A DNA stretch of 64,000 nucleotides from Nocardiopsis metallicus (GTDB lineage: Bacteria > Actinomycetota > Actinomycetes > Streptosporangiales > Streptosporangiaceae): assembly GCF_014201115.1 (NCBI RefSeq), contig NZ_JACHDO010000001.1, positions 3,968,001 through 4,032,000 on the forward strand, written 5' to 3'. Each line of letters opens with the position of its first letter. Within the stretch, counting starts at the first letter, position 1. The notes beneath the pieces are model-generated. The model searched no databases. It saw only the letters and a program-made list of their open reading frames with translations, and was not told the origin of the DNA. Both the position numbers and the translations under genes were made by a program. This document shows positions 8,200 to 15,920 of the stretch, piece after piece.

Positions 8200-10005
8200 T
8201 CAGGGGGTCACGATGTCGAAGGTCGGATCGGGTTGGTCCAGGAGGCCGAGCAGGCGGTCAAGCAGTTGTTCGTCCCCGGAGAAACTCATGCCCTCGGTCC
8301 CCTTTCCCGCGAGCAGGCGCAGCAGGCGGAACTTGTTCAGGGTGATGGTGAGGTCCGGTTCGCCCCAGCGCGGCTTCTCACGGGTGGTGAGGGCCCCGTT
8401 GGAGAGCGTGGTCCGGTAGGTGGTGTCCAAGTCGGTGAACACCCAGTCGATGACGAAGTACTCCTCCCAGGCCTTGGGACCGTTGACCCGGATCGCCACG
8501 GACTCGAAGAGCTGGTCCACCGACAGCGCCGCCCCCATCCCCGTTCCCAGGTTCGGGGGCAGGTCCGGTTTGCCCCGGCGCAGTTCGGCGGCGCCCTGGA
8601 GGTAGAAATTACGCCAGGTGGCGCTCTCCGATCCGAAGCCCAGCCGCTCGTACACCCCGGCCAGCGCGGCTCGGGCGCGAGCGTGTCCGGGATCGGTGAA
8701 CACGGCGTGGTTGAGCAGTGTGGCGGCGAACCTCAGATCGCCCCGGTCCCGGTACCCGTCCGCTTTGCGCACCACCTCGTCAATGCCGCCCATGCACTCC
8801 ACGTACCGTCGCGCGGCCTCCTCTGGCGGGTGTTCCCACAGGTGGGCGGGGTTGCCGTCGAACCAGCCCATGTAACGCTGGTAGATCGCCTTGACGTTGT
8901 GGCTGACCGAACCGTGGTAGCCCCGGGTGTGCCACTCCCGCTCCAGGCCGGGCGGTATCCGCAGGTGCTCGGCGATCTCCATGCCCACGTACCCCTGGTT
9001 GATCAGGCGCAGGGTCTGGTCGTGCAGGTAGGCGTAGAGGTCGCGCTGCTGGCGTAGGAAGGCGACGATCTCGTCTGCTCCCCAGGTGGGCCAGTGGTGG
9101 GAGGCGAACAGGACTTCGGACTCGTGGGCGAAGAGCGCGATGGCCTCGTCGAGGTAGCGCGACCAGACCCGGGCGTCGCGCACCGGGGCCCCGCGCAGGG
9201 TGAGGATGTCGTGCAGGTTGTGGGTGGCGTTCTCCGCCATGCACAGGGCCCGGTGCTCGGGGAAGTAGAAGTTCATCTCGGTGGAGGCCTCTGGGCCGGG
9301 CGTCATCTGGAAGACGATCCGCACCCCGTCCACCACCTCCTCCTGGCCGGTGCGGGTGATGGAGCGGTTGGGCGCGATGAGCGTGACGGTGCCGGAGGAC
9401 CTGCTCAGGCCCAGCCCCACACCGATGTGTCCCCTCGGTCCGGCCTCCAGGTGGGATCCGGTGTGGAAGAGGCCGCGACGGGCCATCGCCGGACCGGTGT
9501 AGACGTTCTCCGACACCGCGTGTTCCATGAATCCCGCGGGTGCGAGGATCGGCACGGTGCCGTCGGTGACCCCGCCGACCCCGCCGAAGTGGTCCACGTG
9601 CGACTGTGAGTAGATGACCCCGCTGACCGGCCGGTCGCCGCGGTGCGCCCGGTACAGCTCCAGCCCGGCGCGCGCCGGTTCGGCGGAGACCAGCGGGTCG
9701 ATGACCAGGACGCCCTGGTCGCCCTCCACCAGGGTCATGTTGGACAGGTCCAGACCCCGGATCTGGTATATCCCCTCGGTGACCTCGAACAGCCCCTGTC
9801 TGGCGCACAGCTGGGACTGCCGCCAGAGACCGGGGTCGGCGGTGTCGGGGCACTCACCCTCGAGGAAGCCGTAGGCGTCGGCGTCCCACACCACCCGCCC
9901 GTTGTCGTCCCGGACCCGTCCGGGTTCGAGCCGTGCGATCAGACCCCGGTCCGCGTTGACGAAGTCGGTGTCGTCGGAGTGGTCGGGTCCGTTACCGGTC
10001 ATCAC
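8200..10005 (-). CDS. Alkyl sulfatase (SdsA1/BDS1-type metallo-beta-lactamase fold)
   Basis: The 601-residue protein has the three-part layout of linear alkyl sulfatases: an N-terminal metallo-beta-lactamase domain (about 70-310), an alkyl-sulfatase dimerisation helical domain (about 320-460) and a C-terminal SCP2-like lipid-binding domain (about 480-600). Family members hydrolyse SDS-like alkyl sulfates. The usual zinc motif THSHxDH reads YSQSHVDHFGG here, with Gln134 in place of the first His; H136, D138 and H139 are kept, as are MAENATHN and ASHHWPTWG. There is no signal peptide. The change may alter metal binding. The start is ATG 10005, with a second ATG directly after it. Confidence 0.9.
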   Translation of the reverse strand: MMTGNGPDHSDDTDFVNADRGLIARLEPGRVRDDNGRVVWDADAYGFLEGECPDTADPGLWRQSQLCARQGLFEVTEGIYQIRGLDLSNMTLVEGDQGVLVIDPLVSAEPARAGLELYRAHRGDRPVSGVIYSQSHVDHFGGVGGVTDGTVPILAPAGFMEHAVSENVYTGPAMARRGLFHTGSHLEAGPRGHIGVGLGLSRSSGTVTLIAPNRSITRTGQEEVVDGVRIVFQMTPGPEASTEMNFYFPEHRALCMAENATHNLHDILTLRGAPVRDARVWSRYLDEAIALFAHESEVLFASHHWPTWGADEIVAFLRQQRDLYAYLHDQTLRLINQGYVGMEIAEHLRIPPGLEREWHTRGYHGSVSHNVKAIYQRYMGWFDGNPAHLWEHPPEEAARRYVECMGGIDEVVRKADGYRDRGDLRFAATLLNHAVFTDPGHARARAALAGVYERLGFGSESATWRNFYLQGAAELRRGKPDLPPNLGTGMGAALSVDQLFESVAIRVNGPKAWEEYFVIDWVFTDLDTTYRTTLSNGALTTREKPRWGEPDLTITLNKFRLLRLLAGKGTEGMSFSGDEQLLDRLLGLLDQPDPTFDIVTP

Positions 10006-10074
10006 TTCTCCTCGTCGTACGGGCCGAGGCGATCAGCCGAGCGGGGTGCGCTTCCTCTCGACCGGGGAAGAAGA

Positions 10075-10105
10075 GCCGCCGGTGCGAGTGGCCCGCACCG
10101 GCGGC
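10075..10105 (-). terminator. Intrinsic-type hairpin downstream of the DUF1269 gene
   Basis: A perfect 12-bp stem (10075-10086 with 10094-10105) closes a 7-nt loop. It follows the stop of the minus-strand gene at 10138 and precedes the alkylsulfatase start. No long T-run is present, as is usual in high-GC actinobacteria. Confidence 0.65.
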
Positions 10106-10137
10106 GTGAGAGGGCCCGGGGATCCGGGTCGGGGATC

Positions 10138-10620
10138 CTAGGACTGGAGGGCTTCGACGAGCTCCTTCTCGTTGTCCTTGGACAGGTTGGTCTGGATGAC
10201 CGTCGGGTTCAGCGGCCGAAAGGCGTCGACCACGCGGTCGATGGTGGCGTCGTCGGCGAGCAGGAAGACCGCGGCCCGGTCCTGCTGGAGCTCGGAGCCG
10301 ATGTCCTTGATCATGTCGTCGTCGATGCCGACGTCGCTGAGTCTGCCCGCGATCGCGCCCGTGCCCGCGCCGACGGCCAGGCCGAGGAGCGGGTTCAGGA
10401 AGAGCAGACCGATGAGCGTGCCCCACAGTGCGCCGCCCGCCGCACCGTAACCGGTGAGGTTGACGGTCTGGTGGATGCGCGGGCGGCCCTTGTCGTCCTT
10501 GTAGGCGTAGGCGGCGTCCTCCAGTCGGAGGAGTTCCTTCTTGTTGAGGTCAGCGGCGATGTCGAGTGCCTTCTCGGCGGTGTCCCGGTCGGCCACTCCG
10601 AGTACGATCAGCTGCGCCAT
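10138..10620 (-). CDS. DUF1269-family membrane-associated protein
   Basis: The 160-residue protein starts MAQLIVLGVADRDTAEKALD, continues with a ferredoxin-like alpha/beta segment, then a Gly-rich hydrophobic hairpin (about residues 58-95: GAAGGALWGTLIGLLFLNP) and a C-terminal alpha/beta segment. This is the DUF1269 layout; members are often stress-linked and membrane-attached but have no proven activity. ATG 10620 begins the conserved region; the longer upstream frame is low-complexity. A 12-bp hairpin (10075-10105) ends the unit. The tiny membrane-protein gene upstream may be co-transcribed. Confidence 0.87.
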   Translation of the reverse strand: MAQLIVLGVADRDTAEKALDIAADLNKKELLRLEDAAYAYKDDKGRPRIHQTVNLTGYGAAGGALWGTLIGLLFLNPLLGLAVGAGTGAIAGRLSDVGIDDDMIKDIGSELQQDRAAVFLLADDATIDRVVDAFRPLNPTVIQTNLSKDNEKELVEALQS

Positions 10621-10789
10621 GGGTGCGTGGTCCCCCGTCGTCGTTGCCTGGCTCGCGGGGAGCGGGCCCGATCGGCGGGAGCCTTCCCGGTCACGTCTTT
10701 GGCCAACGCCAGCGGGAGGGCGCGATCCTGCAAAACCACGCCGTTCCGGGGCACGGGGCCAGCGCCGCGCGGAGCCGGAGCCACCCCGG

Positions 10790-10942
10790 TCACCAGTCGT
10801 TGAGCGGTCCTCCGGGGCCGGGCCCGGGGTCGTCGGGGTCGCGTTCACGGCGCGCCTGCCGCCGGACCAGCCGGTACAGCCCGTATCCCCAGGCCAGTAC
10901 GACGGCGGCGACCAGCAGGTAGGCGAGTGGTCCGAGTACCAC
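10790..10942 (-). CDS. Very small single-span membrane protein (50 aa)
   Basis: A short frame encodes one N-terminal membrane helix (LAYLLVAAVVLAWGYGLYRL), an Arg-rich cytoplasmic patch (RRQARRER) and a Gly/Pro tail ending in LNDW. GTG 10942 has an AGGAGG about 6 nt upstream. The charge pattern (positive after the helix) predicts an outside N-terminus. Function is unknown; it resembles the small membrane-anchored ORFs common beside stress genes in actinobacteria. It lies 169 bp upstream of the DUF1269 gene on the same strand. Confidence 0.6.
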   Translation of the reverse strand: MVLGPLAYLLVAAVVLAWGYGLYRLVRRQARRERDPDDPGPGPGGPLNDW

Positions 10943-11016
10943 GTGTGCCTCCTGGTTCGAGAGTTACCTTCCGATACCTACCCGGTGGTGCCCTCGGGAC
11001 GCGTCAGCGCACCGGC

Positions 11017-11799
11017 TCACACCCGCCGGGCCATCACCAGCTGGGTGGTGTAGGGCACCCTGACGTTCCCGTCGGGGAAGTGGCGCCCGGCGGTGGCGAG
11101 GATCTCGGCCCGGGCGCGCTCCTCGCCCAGCTCGCGGACGACCGCCGCCATCTTGCTGGAGGACAGCGCCATGCCCAGGTACTGCTCGGCCGTGAGTTCG
11201 CGGACCCAGGGATAGGAGTGCTCGGTCGCTCCGGTCAGCCCCCGGACCGCGCAGAGCTCTCCGACCAGGTCGTACTTGCGGTAGTAGCGGTCGTATCCGG
11301 GGCTGTACCGCTCCAGCAGGGACTCGTGGTCGTCGATGAACGCGCTGCCGTCGAGGTCGCGGTTGTTGTTGAGCACGGCGAGGGTGCCGCCGGGGGCGAG
11401 CAGGCGGGTGGACTCGGCGTAGAAGGCGGGGCGGTCGAACCAGTGCACGGCCTGGGCGGTGAGGACCAGTGCGGCGGAGGCGTCCGGGAAGGGGATGTCC
11501 TCGGCGCGGGCGTCCACGTACTCGACCCCTTCGGTCTCGGAGGCCGCGGCGTCGAGCATGTCCTGACCGGGCTCGACCCCCACCACGCGGGGGCCGGGGC
11601 CGAAGACGCCGCGCAGCGCGCGGGTGGAGATACCGGTTCCGGAGCCGACGTCGAGCAGGAGCCAGGGGTCGGGCCAGTCGGCGGTGGCACCGGCACGCAC
11701 ATGCTCGCGCAAGGTGGCCAGGGTCTGGTCCGGGTAGCCGGGGCGAAAGGCCCGGTAGTTCTCGGTGAGGCCGGTGAAGGCCTGGGTACGGTCACTCAT
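11017..11799 (-). CDS. Class I SAM-dependent methyltransferase
   Basis: This 260-residue protein has the Rossmann methyltransferase fold: motif I LLLDVGSGTGISTRAL (about residues 47-62), motif II acidic VVGVEPGQDML, then DARAEDIPFPDAS and LLAPGGTLAVLNNN. The C-terminus is a substrate cap. It fits the Methyltransf_11/25 group acting on small molecules; the acceptor is unknown. The start is ATG 11799 with GGAGGG 7 nt upstream. It is apparently a single-gene unit. Confidence 0.9.
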   Translation of the reverse strand: MSDRTQAFTGLTENYRAFRPGYPDQTLATLREHVRAGATADWPDPWLLLDVGSGTGISTRALRGVFGPGPRVVGVEPGQDMLDAAASETEGVEYVDARAEDIPFPDASAALVLTAQAVHWFDRPAFYAESTRLLAPGGTLAVLNNNRDLDGSAFIDDHESLLERYSPGYDRYYRKYDLVGELCAVRGLTGATEHSYPWVRELTAEQYLGMALSSSKMAAVVRELGEERARAEILATAGRHFPDGNVRVPYTTQLVMARRV

Positions 11800-11964
11800 C
11801 TGGGGGTCCCTCCGCTGCGTAAGGGCTGAGGTGGATTCACCGGGGTACAGGTCGCTGGTCGGGCGTGCGGCATCCTAACGGACACGGGCCGCAGGGGCCG
11901 CCCACGGTGCGCCCCGCACTGGTTCGCCTCTTCGGAGGGGGCGCGTGTCGCACCGTTCCGCCCG

Positions 11965-12921
11965 CTATCCGGCCGGCGAGGGTTCCCGTTTGGTCCTGCG
12001 GTAGTCCGAGGGGCTGCTTCCCGTGTGGTTCTTGAAGGCGGTACTGAAGGCGAAGGCGCTCCCGTAACCCACCCGGGTGGCCAGTGGTTCCAGGCCCAGG
12101 TCCGGTTCGGCGACCAGGAGGTCGCAGGCCAGCGTGAGCCGCCAGGTACGCAGGTAGGTCATGGGCGGACTGCCAACCGCGCGCTGGAAACGGGCGGCCA
12201 GGGTGGCGCGGGAGACCACGCACTCCCCCGCAAGGGACTGCAGGGTCCAGGGGCGGGCGGGATGTTCGTGCACCAGGTCCAAGGCGTGGGCGACGACCGG
12301 GTCGTGGCGTGCGCTGAGCCAGTTCGGGGCGGTGTCGGGACGGGCCTCCAACCAGGCGCGGACCGCCATGATCAGCAGGGAGTCGAGGAGGCGGTCGTTG
12401 AGGGCGCTCTGGGCCACCCGTGCGGTGGTGATCTCCCGGGTGAGCAGGGAGACGACGGAGGCGTCGACCGAACCGGCGGGCAGCAGGGCCACGGGGGGCA
12501 GGGCGGCCAGGGCGAGTCGTCCGATCTCGCCGGTGTCCTCGTAGGCGCCGAGGATCATGGTGTCCGTGCCTTCTGGGTCGTTTCCCCAGGTGTTGACGCC
12601 GTGGCTCATGGTCTGGTGGACCTCCCGGCCGTCCAGGCTCATGCAGCGGTTGCCCGGGTGGACCACGGTGCCGGGGGCGGAGTCGGGCCGGTCGGAGATC
12701 ACGTAGGGTTCCGCGCCCCGGATGAGCAGCACGTCGCCGGGGCCGGTCCGAACGGGGTCGATGCCTTCACGGCGCAGCCAGACCCGGCCGCCGGTGACCA
12801 CCAGAACCGTGAGCGCGGACCCGTCGCGGACGTCGATGCCCCAAGGGGCGCTCATCACCACGCGCAGGGTGAAGGCGGAGCGGGCGCGGGGCCCGTCGAT
12901 CAGATGTACCAGGGGATCCAC
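11965..12921 (-). CDS. AraC family regulator with cupin (AraC-binding-like) domain
   Basis: Residues 1 to about 180 form a cupin ligand domain (PWGIDVRDGSALTVLVVTGG, GPGDVLLIRG). Residues about 205-318 carry the double HTH, ending in GYGSAFAFSTAFKNHTGSSP, the second recognition helix. The gene diverges from an NAD(P)-binding oxidoreductase gene across 89 bp. AraC proteins with this cupin type usually activate or repress exactly such a divergent dehydrogenase, so control of the gene at 13011 is the likely role. Confidence 0.9.
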   Translation of the reverse strand: MDPLVHLIDGPRARSAFTLRVVMSAPWGIDVRDGSALTVLVVTGGRVWLRREGIDPVRTGPGDVLLIRGAEPYVISDRPDSAPGTVVHPGNRCMSLDGREVHQTMSHGVNTWGNDPEGTDTMILGAYEDTGEIGRLALAALPPVALLPAGSVDASVVSLLTREITTARVAQSALNDRLLDSLLIMAVRAWLEARPDTAPNWLSARHDPVVAHALDLVHEHPARPWTLQSLAGECVVSRATLAARFQRAVGSPPMTYLRTWRLTLACDLLVAEPDLGLEPLATRVGYGSAFAFSTAFKNHTGSSPSDYRRTKREPSPAG

Positions 12922-13010
12922 GGGGGCCTCCGAGTGTCACTGGACGTTCTCTTATGTATTCGAGCAGAGGAACCATGTTCCGTCCAGCGAATTGCCGTTG
13001 TACTGGAGCC

Positions 13011-13865
13011 ATGGGAACGAACAGCACCACCACACGAGTCCTGATCACCGGCGGCACCGGGATGACCGGTCGCCGTATCACCCGTCTACTGGCGGAGCGG
13101 GGCGCCGACCACCGGGTCGCCTCCCGGTCCGGCCACCCGGCGACGAGCACCCCGCGCTTCGACTGGCACGACACCGGCACCTGGGACACCGCCCTGGAGG
13201 GGGTCGACGCCGTCTACCTCTGCTACCACCCCGACCTGGCCTTCCCGGGGGCGGCCGAGACCGTCTCCGCCTTCGCCGCGCGAGCGGCCTCGAAGGGCGC
13301 GCGCCGGATGGTCCTCCTGTCCGGGCGCGGCGAACCGGAGGCCCAGCGCGCGGAGCGACAGGTGCGGGAGGTCTTCCCCGACCTGACCGTGCTGCGCTGT
13401 GCCTTCTTCGCGCAGAACTTCTCGGAGTTCTTCTTCGCCCCGGCCGTGCTGTCCGGCACCATCGCGCTGCCGGTGGCGGACGTGCCCGAGCCGTTCGTGG
13501 ACCTGGACGACGTCGCGGAGGCGGCCGCCCGGGCCCTGACCGAGGACGGGCACGCCGGGGAGCTGTACGAGATGACCGGACCGAGTGCGCTGACCTTCAC
13601 CGAGGCGGGAAGCGTTCTGGGCGAGGCCGCCGGCCGCCCGGTCGCCTACCGGAAGGTCTCCACGGAGGAGTTCGTGGCCGCCTCCGCCGCCGACGGCATG
13701 CCCGAGGAGGTCGCCCACGGGCTGGCGGCGCTGTTCACCGAGGTCCTGGACGGCCGCAACGTCAAGCCCGCCGACGGAGTGGAGCGCGCCCTGTCCCGCC
13801 CGGCGACCGGCTTCGAGGAGTACACCGCCAAGGCCGCCGCATCGGGGGTGTGGTCGCGCGGTTGA
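13011..13865 (+). CDS. NmrA-like NAD(P)-binding oxidoreductase
   Basis: The 284-residue protein opens with the dinucleotide-binding loop VLITGGTGMTGRRI and lacks the YxxxK of classical SDRs, which fits the atypical NmrA/TMR-like branch (NAD(P)H-sensing proteins or quinone reductases). Conserved points are GARRMVLLSGRGEPEAQRAE and LRCAFFAQNFSEFFF. ATG 13011 is chosen because the protein then begins 8 residues before the Rossmann strand; longer starts add non-conserved residues. A short palindrome GGAAC-CAT-GTTCC (12969-12981) lies in the divergent promoter region shared with the AraC gene. Confidence 0.9.
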   Translation: MGTNSTTTRVLITGGTGMTGRRITRLLAERGADHRVASRSGHPATSTPRFDWHDTGTWDTALEGVDAVYLCYHPDLAFPGAAETVSAFAARAASKGARRMVLLSGRGEPEAQRAERQVREVFPDLTVLRCAFFAQNFSEFFFAPAVLSGTIALPVADVPEPFVDLDDVAEAAARALTEDGHAGELYEMTGPSALTFTEAGSVLGEAAGRPVAYRKVSTEEFVAASAADGMPEEVAHGLAALFTEVLDGRNVKPADGVERALSRPATGFEEYTAKAAASGVWSRG

Positions 13866-13941
13866 CCAACACCGTGAGTGGGTGCCCCGGCCTCAGTCAG
13901 CCGGGGGATCCCCCGACCTTCCGGAAAACGGGCACAGTGCG

Positions 13942-14219
13942 TTCTGCTGTGACTACGTACCGGTCGGCCTTAACGAGGCCGCCCGGAAGGAGCTGGAGGG
14001 CATGATGGCCGTGGAAACCTACCAGTGGCGGAGCGACTTCGCCCGCGAGTACGTCGGCATCGGCGAGGAGAAGCACGCGAAGAAGGCCTGGACGAAGGCC
14101 GGATCACCGAAGCCACCCGGAACGTGGTCCCGATCCTCCAGGCGCGTGGGTTCTCCCTCACGGAAGCGACACGCGAGCGCGTCGAAGCCTGCACCGAACT
14201 GGACACTCCCGAGAAGTGG
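13942..14219 (+). pseudogene. Fragment of an Rpn-family nuclease/transposase-like protein
   Basis: The sequence LNEAARKELEGMMAVETYQW, then SDFAREYVGIGEE, matches the C-terminal helical part of actinobacterial Rpn/PD-(D/E)XK-like proteins. It then shifts frame and continues as RITEATRNVVPILQARGF and ATRERVEACTEL, the family's last helices. The catalytic N-terminal domain is absent. With an N-terminal loss and an internal frameshift, this is a dead remnant. Rpn genes are mobile, so it marks an old insertion. Confidence 0.6.
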
Positions 14220-14295
14220 GTTCCCCCGGGGCACTCGCCGGACGTGTTGATCAGCTTGCCGCAGTCAGTGCACATGTAGGGCTTTCCAGTCAGGG

Positions 14296-14511
14296 TTACG
14301 GGACTCGCTGAGTGATGCCACACGCGCGGCATTGTTGAATTCGGGAACCAGTGGCACGGTTCCAATCGTGCGGTGGGCATCCCGGCCCTGACGGGGGTCG
14401 ACCCCTGTGAGGAAGCGGCAGGTGCCCGCCCAGACGAGAGGCAGGGGTTTGAGGGCGGCGGCGCCGCGTCAACCGTGCGAAATCAGCGAACGTGCGAACC
14501 GGAGCAGTCAT
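14296..14511 (-). CDS. Short putative zinc-ribbon protein (71 aa), uncertain
   Basis: The basic N-terminal region is followed by a Cys/His pattern (GCPPHDWN then QQCRACG) that could bind one zinc. The ATG at 14511 overlaps the stop of the upstream small gene (ATGA), suggesting translational coupling. Past its stop, another frame on the same strand has a second CxxC block (YMCTDCGKLI with ECPGG, about 14215-14275), so the original gene may have been longer and frame-shifted. Function unknown. Confidence 0.4.
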   Translation of the reverse strand: MTAPVRTFADFARLTRRRRPQTPASRLGGHLPLPHRGRPPSGPGCPPHDWNRATGSRIQQCRACGITQRVP

Positions 14512-14777
14512 ATCCGCCCCAGGAGTTCGCCGGTGAGCCAGCGGGCGAGGGGTTCTTCCCCACCCTCACGGCCGATCGGAGCGGTACGGCCGCCCCCGTC
14601 AACCACCGAGATCCACAAGCCCTCGGAGAGCCGAACCACGATGCAACGCCCTCCGTGCTCCGCCCGGACCTCGCCAGTCCGCTCTCCGTCCATGGCCGCC
14701 ACACCCCGCCGACGGATTGCGGAGTGCAACGCGAGAACAGCCCTGTCTGTCGTGTCCGTCGCGAATGCGGTCACCAC
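14508..14777 (-). CDS. Hypothetical protein (89 aa) divergent from the XRE regulator
   Basis: A soluble alpha/beta protein with no family I recognise; visible features are TTDRAVLALHSAIRRRGV and GRCIVVRLSEGLWISVVDGG. The frame is open to a GTG at 14813, but GTG 14777 has GGGAGG 6 nt upstream and is preferred. It is coupled by an ATGA overlap to the following small gene. Its position, back to back with an XRE/DUF397 pair, suggests it belongs to that locus. Confidence 0.55.
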   Translation of the reverse strand: MVTAFATDTTDRAVLALHSAIRRRGVAAMDGERTGEVRAEHGGRCIVVRLSEGLWISVVDGGGRTAPIGREGGEEPLARWLTGELLGRI

Positions 14778-14826
14778 GTGAAGCCTCCCGAAGCCGAAGG
14801 GTACTGAGGACACTTCGTAGTGTTGC

Positions 14827-14910
14827 TTTCCGGAACACGCCAGGCAAAGGAGCTTGTGTATCCTCCGGAGCCTTTCCGTCTGCTTCGGAATTCTTCGGAA
14901 CCGCTCCGAA
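14827..14910. promoter_or_regulatory. Cluster of TTCCGGAA-like sites between divergent promoters
   Basis: The 160-bp divergent region contains TTTCCGGAA (14827-14835), two direct copies of TTCGGAA exactly 10 bp apart (14884-14890 and 14894-14900) and an inverted CTCCGAA (14904-14910). Helically phased copies are what a dimeric XRE regulator would bind, so this is a likely operator for the gene at 14939. Confidence 0.5.
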
Positions 14911-14938
14911 ACTGTCCGCTGTGTGATCTGCTGGAGCT

Positions 14939-15754
14939 ATGCCCCCCGTGCCGAAGCAAGTTCTCCTGCGATACGGACGTGAGGTCGCGCGCCTGCGCTC
15001 CGAGGCGGAGTTAACACAGACCTCGCTCGCCACCCGTGTCCAAAGCAGCAAGAGCCAGATATCAGACGTTGAATGCGGAAAAGCCCCTCCGTCCGTGAAG
15101 CTGCGCAAAGCCCTCGACGAAGCGATCGGGTTCGGCAGACTCGCCCGTTTGTGGGAAGACCTCACCGGCAGCGGGCGGGCGCCGTGGCTCTCGGAGATCG
15201 CTACCGCGATCCAGGACGCCCAAGCGGTCTGGGAGTACCAGGCGCTGGCCTTCCCCAGCTACCTACAGACCGAGGCGTACGCGCGTGCTCTGGTGTCCGC
15301 GTCCGCCCCGTGGCTCTCCCCGGAGGAACTCACGAAAAGCGTTGACGAGCGGATGACCCGGGCGACCCACTTCGTGGACGCGCTTCGTCCGCTGCTGTGG
15401 CTGGTCCTGGACCAATCCCTCTTGAGCCGAAGGTACGGGGGCGTGATCACAGCACGTGAACAACTCTCCCACCTCGCAGACCTTGCGGAGCGGGAGCGGA
15501 TTACCCTACAGATCATGCCCGCTGATCACCCCAGGCACCCCGGCAACTCCGGATCGTTCCGTGTGATCACCTTGCAGGACTCAACAGAGCTTGCCTATGT
15601 CGAAAGCGCCGAAGAGGGACGCATCCTGACCAGCGCAACCGTGGTCGCCCGACGTCGCATGCTCTTCGGGAGCCTGCAAGGCTTGGCATGGGACCCGGAG
15701 GGCTCCCTTCGGGCAGTCCGCGACGAAGTGAAGAGGTTGGACAGTGCAGGCTGA
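14939..15754 (+). CDS. XRE-family HTH regulator with DUF5753 domain
   Basis: The 271-residue protein has an N-terminal XRE HTH (about residues 8-60: TQTSLATRVQSSKSQISDVE) and a DUF5753 C-terminal domain (about 85-265: IQDAQAVWEYQALAFPSYLQ, QLSHLADLAERERITLQIMP). This is the WhiJ-like actinobacterial family that works with a small DUF397 partner; the DUF397 gene follows and overlaps by 11 bp. Known members repress development or antibiotic genes and are relieved by the partner. Targets here are unknown, but phased TTCGGAA sites lie directly upstream. Confidence 0.92.
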   Translation: MPPVPKQVLLRYGREVARLRSEAELTQTSLATRVQSSKSQISDVECGKAPPSVKLRKALDEAIGFGRLARLWEDLTGSGRAPWLSEIATAIQDAQAVWEYQALAFPSYLQTEAYARALVSASAPWLSPEELTKSVDERMTRATHFVDALRPLLWLVLDQSLLSRRYGGVITAREQLSHLADLAERERITLQIMPADHPRHPGNSGSFRVITLQDSTELAYVESAEEGRILTSATVVARRRMLFGSLQGLAWDPEGSLRAVRDEVKRLDSAG

Positions 15755-15920
15755 ATGGCACAAGAGTTCCTACAGCGGCGGGACGAACGATTGCGTTGAG
15801 GCCCGCGAGTCCGCCCACGGTGCGGACGTGCGCGATACGCAGCACCGGGAAGCGGGTCACCTGTCGTTCCCCATCGCGGAATGGACGACTCTCGTCGGGG
15901 ACCTCCGGACGAACCGTTAG
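15744..15920 (+). CDS. DUF397 small protein (58 aa)
   Basis: GTG 15744 overlaps the end of the XRE gene. The protein opens with MQAEWHKSSYSGG and has NDCVEAR, both diagnostic of DUF397, and ends LSFPIAEWTTLVGDLRT, the family's C-terminal block. DUF397 proteins are partners of XRE/DUF5753 regulators and probably modulate their DNA binding. The overlap of 11 bp implies translational coupling and matched amounts. Confidence 0.9.
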   Translation: MQAEWHKSSYSGGTNDCVEARESAHGADVRDTQHREAGHLSFPIAEWTTLVGDLRTNR

